The notes under the pieces: model-generated
Seen by the model: only the letters and a program-made list of their open reading frames with translations
Database searches by the model: none
What the model was told of the DNA's origin: nothing
NCBI RefSeq assembly: GCF_051020975.1
Contig: NC_135037.1
Coordinates: 8,866,001-8,930,000 of the forward strand
Direction: 5' to 3'
From: Osmia lignaria lignaria
Taxonomy: Eukaryota > Arthropoda > Insecta > Hymenoptera > Megachilidae
Length of the DNA stretch: 64,000 bases
Shown: positions 24,561-33,397 of the stretch, piece after piece
Numbering within the stretch: position 1 is the stretch's first letter
How the letters are laid out: each line of letters opens with the position of its first letter
Program-made: the position numbers and the translations under genes

Positions 24561-27500
24561 CAATTCAATTCAATAGAATTTAATTTTAACAAACGTGCCA
24601 AATGTCTAGTGTCGCTTATTCATAACACATATTTTATAATAAGTTTATATAATAATAAACATTTTACATCATTGTATATTTTGTTTTTAATTACATTTTG
24701 ACCTAAATGAAGTTATCGGTTGATCCAATGCAACCCTCTTCCATCTTTCATTTTCCCGAACCGTTTAAGGCTGTACAGTGGCATCAAACGTGTCCAGTAC
24801 ATACCCATCCCCATGAAATGAGAAGACCAGGAAAAGTTGAAGAGACACAGCCTGAAGTGGTCGCATGCGGAGTCACGTGTACAGCCGCGGGCCGCGTGCG
24901 TGTCGCGTTTGCTTTTCGCTTTTTGCGGCGCGGATCGTTCCAGGGTCACACCCTCTCGAGCACGCACTTCTAAATGCCGCTCGATTAAGGTGACTGTCAC
25001 TACCTCGGGAAAGGGGATTAGTATTTCAATTATTTGCACAATGAACCGTTACTGTCTCCCTCGCGCATTCGTACGTTTCTGCTATTCGCGCCACGATGAT
25101 TCCTCTTTGTCCAGTATGGATAACGTCGAGTGGCAGAGACACGTGGCGGTGTTTACTCAGCTACGATTGAAGATTTTCGAAGGATTTTGATCGTGCCGAC
25201 TGTGTACGTTGTCCGATAGTGTTAAGGTAAGGTAATACTCTACCTTACCGATTCTTCGAGATCCTGGCGGGTTGCAGATATCCCAGGGGTAAAATATTTG
25301 AAAAGATTTAACATAGTGACTACAACACTAAAATTATAAAAAATTATATTGGGCAATATTGTTTTTGTTGATAAATCTTATTTATTATTTTTATACTATT
25401 TTGATATTTTTATTATTAAAAATTTCCAGCGTTTCTATGTTCACCGCCAGATAACGCTGTCATCCAAGCGTGCATTCATCTGAAATTAAAAAGACAAAAT
25501 ATCAGTGTTACTAAAAATATTTTATTAATTCTTTGCTCTATAATATCGCACCTTACAGTTCAAATGTATCAAATTTGGCTGGCACTTTCGGTATGGTTGA
25601 ATTTTGAGTTTAATTCTAATTATAATTTGCTCAGTCAAGGGTCGTTGCATGATATTTCAATTTTTTTTATTTGCTTGAAAATTCGAGCAATGAATAATTA
25701 GCTCTGACCGATGCAGAAATTAATAGCAGAAGGGGTTGAACAAATAAACACAATACAGGGTATCAAAACTTATGGAACCTCTCAATTATACACAATATAA
25801 TTAAATATAAATATAGAAAATAAACATAACATTTTCAAGATCATCAGACATTGCAAAATGAATAAAAACGGGTGAAAAATATTAAATAAATCAATTATAG
25901 ATTCCAGTAAAAAATTTAAAAAACGTATTTCTCTGATCCACAGCTGTTTCGAGTTTCATCCAACTAAAAATATTTCAATAAATTCTTCTCAGGATATTTT
26001 TAGCCTAAACCCGAACTTCTTCCCCATTTAGAAGAGTCAAAGCTCTCTTACCCCCAGGGGAACAGCAATCAAATTCAAAAATAAAACTCACCTTTAATAC
26101 GGATCCGCGCGCATAAACGCGTCTCCCTGAAATTTCGACGAAAATTCGGATACGCCATAAAAGTATCCCGGATCGGTGGTGAAACATTCCTATTCCCATA
26201 TAAAACTTCCATATCAGGCATAGAGAAGTCGTCTTACGACTTGATCCACCATTCCCATCAGCGAAGTAGGCGTCGAACCGGAGGCGAACGTACCCCGAAG
26301 GATGAAAGACCCCAGAAAGACACCAAGGACGTTCACTGCCCCCGTGGCTAAAACACTCTGCGAGACCCTAAAGAGTCCTGTCTGGCGCCAGGATAATGAA
26401 ACAGGCCTGGCAGGAGTTGCCTATCAGCCACGGGGAACTTATTGATCCGCAGAATATTTTAATCCGCTTCGAGTTCCGCTTCTATCGCCCACGGACGAAT
26501 TTAACGGGCCTGGAGGAATCCAGATCAGGTAAGGCTGGATGAAAGAAGAAAAGAAATGAACTGTTTGACAAGCGTGAAATGCATCTTCTCGAGGAGGAGG
26601 TAGGAGGCTACCGGTTCTCGCCTTTGGCTAATAAGGGAATAAAGGATTGGAGATGATTGACGAATGTGGACTCGAGCTGAGATAGTGTTTAGAAATTAAT
26701 TGCAGCTATTCTGAAGATCAGATGTGTGGTAAGTTTTGGTAGGTAGAATTTCATTATTAATGGGGCTGACATTCTCATATCTAGAATACATTTTTTATTG
26801 GTATGGATTTTCGAAAGAAACAGCTCTGAAGAAATGTATACTTAACCAGATCTACTACTGTACACTATTAAGGCCTTCATTTTTATTTTTATTATTTGTA
26901 GTCCAAAACCATTAACATCGTTTTTATTAACGATGAAAATTTAATTAGAAATGCAATTATTTATATTATATGTTTATCTACTATTAAATTTTCCTCTGAA
27001 TATATATGTACATATTTTCCTTCACACGCATTTATTTTTAATAAACATTAAAATAAAATTGCAAATAATGAAAGGTAATACCATTTCTGCCAACGCGATT
27101 TGAAATAAATTAAAAGTGTCCACTTCAATAAAAAACATTCTTAAATCATACGTTTTGATATTTCCATAGAAAAAAAAGGGAACAAAACCTTAATAAGCAA
27201 TATACGTTCTTTGCCGCTGTCCCACAGCTATTTATTCACCCATTTAATAACACGTCATGGACGTTCAACGCTTCGTAGCCGCTGGCTACAAGCTCGTGAT
27301 ATTTAAATTAATTTTTCTTTCACGGCCTGATAAAATCACAGCGTTGGGATTCGATCGAGAGCACAGATTAATGTTCATAAGTGTGAATTATCGTAGTACG
27401 ATTAGCTCTGTGGGTGTTATCCGGACCGGTTACAACCCCTTATTGTCCTCGATTGATCGCTCAATACCCTTCCACTTTTTCAACCCTTTTATTATCAACT

Positions 27501-28520
27501 TTCTTTTGTGTCGATAATGATCGCATAAATCATTCTTTAGCCCGGTAAACTAGTAAGTACACGTTGTTCTCGATTTTCCAAGGAGCCAACCAAGGAGAAA
27601 CCCCTTTCGATAGGTCATTATGAAAATTATAGGAAGAATTTGCTTTGGTATTCATACGTCAGTGAGAAAATTCGTACAGAAATAATTGAGATTATTGTTC
27701 ATAATAGATTATTCTTCTTTTTACCTTTTAAGTGAAAGTTTAAGGCCATACTAATTTTAAAGTTGGGGAGAGGGGTTGAATATGGTACTTTAAATTAAAT
27801 TCATTTTCTCATTTCAACTTTCCATTTAAAATGTTAGGAAATTAATGTAATATTCTTGCTATTTAGAATTTTTTTAAATTTGTTGTACTGTTCATTTCCT
27901 TTTATTTCAATAGTGTAGTTATTTCAATTATTCTATCAGGTTAGCGTAATTATTATGAACTGAAGTTAATATACGGAAATAAAAACCACTCGAAGTATAA
28001 AAAAAAAGAAAGATCATTCTGATTAAATATCAATAATAATAATAATAATAATCTAGATTAATCACGGAAAAAATAGGAATAAGCTGACAGTGATATTATG
28101 ACAATGGAATTTATTACAAAGTTGCATTCGAGAAATGACAATGGTTGCACAGCGCTATGCATAATCATTTGAATAATAAACATTAGACTACGATGTACGC
28201 GTAACGTAATGAAGTCCTTAGAATAAACGATATCACTTGTAACATATCGGAATACTTTAATCGCTTACATGCAAAAGGTAAAGGCAACGAACACGCACTT
28301 AATCTACGAGGGTGAGCAACATTCGAACGAACGATGTTTCGAAAATCAGCGATCGAAATCGCTTTTCAATTGTCGTTTGGGGGGTCAAGTTTGAGCGCAT
28401 GCACATGGGAACGATCGAAATATCGTGTATAATTTAAGGTGAGTACGCGTATGATACGTTTCGTTTAAATGGCAGGAGGAACTATCTCAAAGATTGAGGT
28501 AATGAGGAAGAATGAGCTAT
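24561..28520. other. No firm gene; one GC-rich exon-like patch
   Basis: The stretch contains GC-rich islands at 24700-25290 and 26100-26680. A short hairpin, GGTAAGGTA/TACCTTACC, lies at 25226-25249. An (AAT)7 microsatellite occupies 28032-28052. An open frame from an ATG at 27257 (86 codons) has no recognisable features. The 26092-26381 patch is listed separately. Confidence 0.4.
26092..26381 (-). other. Exon-like patch, unrecognised
   Basis: On the minus strand, a 55-codon open stretch follows a possible acceptor (CTGGCGCCAG) at 26382-26383. It reads TGLFRVSQSVLATGAVNV and continues hydrophobic (LGVFLGSFIL), ending at TGA 26214-26216. An overlapping second frame from ATG 26221 runs 43 codons into a strong donor, AAAG|GTGAGT, at 26092. 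The plus strand has a 47-codon frame from 26302 and a TATAAA near 26200. The signals conflict and no family is recognised, so this could be a promoter with a 5' UTR exon or simply GC-rich DNA. Confidence 0.15.
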
Positions 28521-28927
28521 TTAACCCTTTAGCTACGGTCTATATCATACAATAATCAATAATCAATCACTACCATTTGGCGAATAATTTTCTTTTAACC
28601 CTTGAACCCTCTTCTGGGTCAATCTAGACCCAAACTTGAAAAATGAATACAAGGAACAGTGTAAAATTTAGAAAATAAAAATTGAAAACAAAGGTAAATT
28701 CAAATTAGGCCTTTCTCCATGGTCCGCCGTTCGAAAGTTAATTATTCTAACGCTCTATTTTATTGTAATTTGATATTCGATCAGAGTACGAATAAAATGA
28801 ATGAGAATAGTAACAAAGGTCAAAGATAAATCATACAAATTGTAATTTAAAATATTGAATTAATGTGTATACTAAACGACACTAATTATTGACTGTAATT
28901 ATACGTTGCCCGCAGCGAAAGGGTTAA
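28521..28927. mobile_element. TTAA-flanked MITE, copy C
   Basis: The left end is TTAACCCTTTAGCTACGG and the right end, read on the opposite strand, is TTAACCCTTTCGCTGCGG: a terminal inverted repeat with two mismatches bounded by TTAA. The length is 407 bases. It contains the complete copy B element (28595-28741), so C minus B is about 260 bases. No coding capacity. Confidence 0.6.
28595..28741 (-). mobile_element. TTAA-flanked MITE, copy B, nested in copy C
   Basis: A 147-base relative of the element at 17190-17401, in the opposite orientation. The ends are TTAACCCTTGAACCCTC and, inverted, TTAACTTTCGAACGGCGGA. The conserved internal blocks are GGCGGACCATGGAGA and GATTGACCCAGA. It is shorter than copy A because of internal deletion. 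Confidence 0.7.
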
Positions 28928-29137
28928 CTCGAAATAAAATAATATCGTCTTACGTTCTACGGCTTTCTCGTCGAGTGAGCTACAGTTCCTTGACGCGGGA
29001 ATGTCTTAGAAACTTCGAAGAAGATTACTAAACTTAAGGGGCACAGATACGCTGCCGTGACAAGTCAGCAAGTCCATCGCAGCTGCGGAGCCTTCTAATA
29101 CTTAACGCTAAATGAACCGAATTAAATAAGCTTATAA

Positions 29138-29365
29138 TTAAAGGGAAATTCGAAAAGGGGGAGGCCCTGGCAGCTGTGACTTCTCGATAAGCTTTTTCAT
29201 CACAGAAGCGTCGCCATGACGAAAACACGCGACCAGTCGTTCAGTCGATTCTTCATTTTTAAAGATCTTCCGTTGCTCCATTTCTTGTAATTGTTTTACA
29301 ATTTTACGCGGCGAACAGTTTGCAAATTGATATTGGTCACTTGCTTCTTGCAATTTACGTAGTTT
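29138..29365 (-). pseudogene. Possible terminal exon or gene remnant, unrecognised
   Basis: An open frame of about 75 codons on the minus strand ends in TAA at 29138. It reads through KLQEASDQYQF, SPRKIVKQLQEMEQRK and RHGDASVMKKLIEKSQLPGP. The first half looks like a charged amphipathic or coiled-coil segment. It begins immediately after an in-frame TAG that could be the end of an intron (GGTAATAG), though the pyrimidine tract is weak. No upstream exon was found. It could be the last exon of a small gene, a decayed copy, or chance; I do not recognise the family. Confidence 0.2.
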
Positions 29366-29657
29366 CTATTACCGAAAATTAATTAAAATTATCGAACATG
29401 CTGTATTGTATTTAACAAAAGGTATTTCAAAATTGAATTGCATTTGAAATTGGCTACTTTCCACTGAATTTCAGGAAACGAAATTTCTAAGTGCAAGCGA
29501 TGATTTTTTTTTTTTAAATTGTTAAATAAAAAAAGGTGACAAGTGTGCCGTCGTAAGAATCAGTATCGAAATAAGCAATAGTAACCAAACAAGACACCGT
29601 GCCATCTCTCAATTACTATTTCTAATCGTAACACTCGAGGAAAAATATTTTTTGCGT

Positions 29658-30204
29658 TTAACCCTTTCGCTGCAGTATTTCTTTCGTGGTGATCATAAAA
29701 TTCATTAACAAAGTTTTTCAATAAATGTTAATTAAAATAAACGATTTTTCAATTGATAATTTACTATACCACAATCTAATCTATTATAATATACAGGGTG
29801 TTAAAAAATACCCTGAAGACCTATACACCGCTGGATAGATCACGAAAAATCGAAGTGATAAGTTCTGTAGCATTTTTCGATGAGATCAGTAGTTTAGCCT
29901 AGTCTCCTACTCCGCGGGTTTTGCCACTCAAACTGTCACTCAATTTTCAACAACGAAATGTGGCTAAACTACTGATCCCATCGAAAAATGCTACAGAACT
30001 TTTCACTTCGATTTTTCGTGATCTATCCAGCGGTGTAGAGGTCTTCAGGGTATTTTTTAACACCCTGTAAGTATAGTTTATTCATAATTGAAAATCGTAA
30101 GCATATTTTATTTGCGAATCTAACGTTGATCAAATACTTTTACTTACAACCAACAACGTTTACTTTTACTTATAAGTGTAGATGTTTCGCAGCGAAAGGG
30201 TTAA
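29658..30204. mobile_element. TTAA-flanked foldback element, copy D
   Basis: Both ends are TTAACCCTTTCGCTGC, 16 bases identical in inverted orientation, giving a 547-base unit. Further in, the arms remain similar: the left CGATTTTTCAATTGATAATT resembles the inverted right CGATTTTCAATTATGAATAA. A separate 274-base CAGGGTG-type element sits in the middle (29794-30067), so the parent was about 270 bases. No coding capacity is seen. Confidence 0.7.
29792..30069. mobile_element. Long-TIR MITE with TA target duplication
   Basis: The element is a near-perfect palindrome. Arms of about 105 bases start CAGGGTGTTAAAAAATACCC and differ at only a few positions. They flank a central spacer of about 60 bases containing CTCCTACTCCGCGGG. 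TA on each side fits a Tc1/mariner-type target duplication. It has no ORF and is inserted inside the element at 29658-30204. A transcript would fold into a long hairpin. Confidence 0.88.
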
Positions 30205-31044
30205 CGCGATCACAAAAATGACGCAACTACGAGGAGCGACGATCGAGGATCTCCACACGACGTGGAACGCAATCGCTAGACGAACGAAGGGAAAAGAAAT
30301 GTTCCTCGATGAAGGAGTCACTGAAAAGGCCATCTCTGGTAGCACAGAAAAGTTCGTATATACTTTCGCCACCCAGAGCAGTCACTTTCATTTGTCAAGT
30401 TTCACAATGGACGAGCGTCATTTCGAATTCCCCGATCGAATCGTCCAGCGAGCATTCAGCTCGATAGGATGCACACGTGCTTCGACGCCCAAAACAGGGA
30501 ATTATACGTTTTATCGTTGAATTCTTTAGATCCCAGATCGCTACCGTGGTTAGAGTCCTTAAAATTAATCGTTGAGGCAGCTGCGTTGGCAAGAGCGAAG
30601 GAATCAGTCATATTTATTTTTCGTTTGGTCGATCTCGTCGCGTTGCTTCGAACGAGTTCTCCGATGATTATTAACTCTTAGAAAGCTAAGGGCGGATATA
30701 TACGATCGATAAAAATCTGAAGGTATAAAGACGTATTTGAGTTGTATGCTCTAAATTAATGACTACGATGTTCATGAATTTTTAGTATTCTCATGGTTGT
30801 TCATAAATACTGTTCAACTCCGTATCCTTTATAATTTCAAGCTCTCTGATGAAAGAGTCGGTCGCGAGACCAGCGTGAGGATCACTGTGACCTTTTCCAG
30901 GCCGCAGAAACAACTCGGTGACGAAGATTGCTATCGGCATTAACCAGCTCGACCAGCTGACTTATTAGAACTACTCTTACCGATTTGACATTGAATTCAA
31001 AAAGATTGTTCAATATGTGAAATTCTAAATCGAGGGAACAGTAT

Positions 31045-31055
31045 TTTATTTTATT
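31045..31055 (-). terminator. Candidate polyadenylation signals for the cuticle-like gene
   Basis: Two overlapping AATAAA hexamers on the minus strand are the first found downstream of the stop codon at 31595. If used, the 3' UTR would be about 520 bases and would include the hAT MITE at 31153-31448. Confidence 0.3.
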
Positions 31056-31152
31056 AATTAAAATCCATATTAATCAAGTTTTCGTCACTTTTACCATCAG
31101 AAACCCATTCTTTATCTTTCGACCTAAATTCGTTAACTCCTAACTTCTAAAT

Positions 31153-31448
31153 CAGGCCTGTCTAACCTGCGGCCCGCGGGCCACTCGTGACTCCTTCCCC
31201 TACCACGCAGCTCGCGCTCGGCTCCCCCCACTCTTCCAGTTGGTTCCCCGACTCTTCCAATATTTGACGCGTATTCCTGATCCTAGCAGATATAGCATCT
31301 AGCGAGAAACTACTGACACTAATGGATGGTGGGGGAAGTCTGAAGCGGTAAGAGTGGGAGCAGTGGTTCATTCGCTTCTAGCAGTTAAGGTTGGTTCAGA
31401 CACGGCTAGTAATTTAGTCGTGTCTGAACCAGCCTTTAGACAGGCCTG
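31153..31448. mobile_element. hAT-type MITE
   Basis: The 296-base element has 13-base perfect terminal inverted repeats, CAGGCCTGTCTAA. The left end continues CCTGCGGCCCGCGGGCCA, a subterminal palindrome common in hAT elements. The flanking 8-mers TTCTAAAT and TCCAAAAT match at 6 of 8 positions, consistent with a worn 8-base target duplication. A hairpin of about 22 bp (31386-31437, with GGTTCAGACACGGCT as its core) lies near the right end. No transposase is present. Confidence 0.8.
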
Positions 31449-31594
31449 TCCAAAATGATCATCCGATCATTAGAGCAGTAAAAAAAAATCAGTCGTTTGT
31501 ATATTTACTTCATCCCCGTATCATCGAGCAAAGCAACGCGACTGGTCGACCCGCCTCCGTACAAATCTACAATCATCCCCGTCCAATGATTCTC

Positions 31595-33397
31595 TCACAG
31601 AGCAAGGAACTTCATCAATGCGTCGTAAATCAGTCGAGGATTGATGGTCCCGTCGGCTGTGTACCGTACACCTCTCAACGAGCCATCATCGTGGCTAACC
31701 ACACCGTATTCCCCAACGATGAAGCCATCCGGAGTCCTTTCCTCGACCCTGTACTTCCTGTAGTTCCTTCCCTCGACCACGTAACCGACTTTGTGGCCGT
31801 CCTCGACTTCCGAAGCGTTCGAGGGTTCGTTAAGAATCAATTGAGGCCCGTGAACGTTCCCGTTACTGCTCACACTGACCGATTCGTCCACCTCGTAGTT
31901 CTGTTCGGGTTCACCGGCTCGTTGCTGATTCAATGGCTCACCTTCGGAGTCGTAAATCTTGCTAGGCTCGCTGTACACTTTGGCGGGTTGCGAGTAAACC
32001 TTAGCAGGCTCCGAGTATATCTTAGCCGGCTCCGAATAGACCTTGGACGGTTCCGAGTACACTTTTTCAGGTTCGCCGTAGACCTTGGCAGGCTCGCTGT
32101 ACACCTTGGCTGGCTCCCCGTACACTTTCGCTGGTTCGCTGTAAACCTTGGCAGGCTCGCTGTACACCTTCGCTGGTTCCCCGTACACTTTCTCAGGTTC
32201 CCCGTACACCTTCGCCGGTTCGTTGTACAGTTTCGCTGGCTCGTAGGGTCTGGGCGATTTGTAGCTCTTCGAGGGTTGAGAGTACACTTTGGAACCGGGT
32301 CGATTGTACTGGGAAGCGTCGTAGTGTCTGCCAGCCTTTCGACCTTGAGCCTGGAAGCGTTCTTCGACGGGTTCTTCGTTGTACTCCTTCGGTTCCGAGT
32401 CTTCTTCGGGGAGTTCGTAATTCTCTTCCGTAGGAAGGGTTATCATGTCCTCCTGAGAGTTGGACGAGGTGAGGTTAGTCTCTGTTTGCTGGTCGCCGTA
32501 GGTAGCGGTGTGTCTCGCTGCTGGTCCAGGGGTCACTGCACCCTGGCTCCGCCAACTGGTACTCGGTGAACCTTCGTCGACGGAAAACTCACTCCTGTTC
32601 GATTCGGATACAATGTTGCTGAGCTCCTCCGTAACGAAGCTGGAAGACGATGGTATCACTGTCGACGTCTTTGTTGGGACTGTCGTTGTTCTAATAGTAG
32701 TGCTGCTAGGACTCGTTCTCGCGGTGAGAGACCTGACTGTGGTGCTTCTGGTGTCTTTCGACGATTCTCTCAGAGAACTGCTGGCAGATCTTGGAGACGG
32801 GGTGACGACAGTCGCGTCGCTACCGTCGTAATGCTCCACCCTGACCTTGTACGGTGTCGCTTCGACTGTGGATGTCACGCTGACGCCTATGACCTTTTGC
32901 CGACTGACTGGCTTGTTGGGCGCGTTACTGGTAGCGTTCGTTCTCGATGACTTTTCTCTGGATGCCACCGAGGTGACCGTGGTGCTGGAACTTTGCGGCG
33001 TTAGTCTCGTGGACGATATATCGCTGCTGGTGCCCAATTCATCGATCAACGAGGCTAGATTCTGTTGCCTGTTCTCGAGCGTTTTGTGACTTATAGGGTA
33101 GAACCGAACGACCTCTTCTCGGCCACTGGTGTTCCGCGCTCTTGGAACGACCTGTCTGTTGGCTGGATTTCGAGATATCCGGTAAATAGAGGCCTCGTGC
33201 TGATGCGACTCCGCCGTCGCGCTGTCCCCGACCGTCGTCGTGTGTCCTCCTCGTCTGAAACCTCTGCGTCGCTGGGGTGGCGTCGCCATGGCGCCGTTTA
33301 TGAAGACTGACAGAAATTCCGTGCCCGCTAGGATGTCGTTCCTTTTCGCTGGAGCGCTGTGTACTTCGTCCCACACCAGTGCCGCCTGCAGCAGTAC
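31595..33397 (-). CDS. Secreted cuticle-like protein with heptad repeats and R&R-type chitin-binding domain (first exon missing)
   Basis: A single exon of 600 codons plus TGA follows an acceptor CTCTCAG at 33398-33399. It opens VLLQAALVWDEVHSAPAKR, the hydrophobic end and cleavage region of a signal peptide, so the start codon must lie in an upstream exon I could not locate. In order it has a basic RRRGFRRGG patch, a long Ser/Thr-rich region, an acidic stretch (EENYELPEEDSEP), 13 heptads of KVYSEPA type (31961-32233), and a C-terminal domain (about 31650-31795). That domain has YRVEERTPDGFIVGEYGVV and DGSLRGVRYTAD, matching the Rebers-Riddiford/Chitin_bind_4 pattern. Known for the family: extracellular chitin binding in cuticle or related matrices. 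The regular Tyr spacing suggests crosslinking, which is inference. A 327-codon plus-strand frame over the array is a shadow. Confidence 0.87.
   Translation of the reverse strand, partial: VLLQAALVWDEVHSAPAKRNDILAGTEFLSVFINGAMATPPQRRRGFRRGGHTTTVGDSATAESHQHEASIYRISRNPANRQVVPRARNTSGREEVVRFYPISHKTLENRQQNLASLIDELGTSSDISSTRLTPQSSSTTVTSVASREKSSRTNATSNAPNKPVSRQKVIGVSVTSTVEATPYKVRVEHYDGSDATVVTPSPRSASSSLRESSKDTRSTTVRSLTARTSPSSTTIRTTTVPTKTSTVIPSSSSFVTEELSNIVSESNRSEFSVDEGSPSTSWRSQGAVTPGPAARHTATYGDQQTETNLTSSNSQEDMITLPTEENYELPEEDSEPKEYNEEPVEERFQAQGRKAGRHYDASQYNRPGSKVYSQPSKSYKSPRPYEPAKLYNEPAKVYGEPEKVYGEPAKVYSEPAKVYSEPAKVYGEPAKVYSEPAKVYGEPEKVYSEPSKVYSEPAKIYSEPAKVYSQPAKVYSEPSKIYDSEGEPLNQQRAGEPEQNYEVDESVSVSSNGNVHGPQLILNEPSNASEVEDGHKVGYVVEGRNYRKYRVEERTPDGFIVGEYGVVSHDDGSLRGVRYTADGTINPRLIYDALMKFLAL
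31961..32233 (-). repeat. 21-bp coding tandem repeat, 13 heptads
   Basis: There are thirteen consecutive 7-residue units with consensus K-[VIL]-Y-[SGN]-[EQ]-P-[AES]. Lys, Tyr and Pro are invariant; position 4 alternates Ser and Gly. Degenerate units precede (KVYSQPS at about 32280) and follow (KIYDSEG) the array. Synonymous differences between units show the array is not freshly expanded. Confidence 0.95.

Noticed and set aside
27257..27517. 86-codon plus-strand frame beginning MDVQRFVAAGYK
   Set aside because: There is no recognisable family, the frame becomes low-quality after about 50 codons, and no promoter or splice context is evident.
31586..32569. 327-codon plus-strand open frame across the cuticle-like exon
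   Set aside because: It is the antisense shadow of the heptad array; the 21-base repeat keeps the opposite frame stop-free and its residues are low-complexity.
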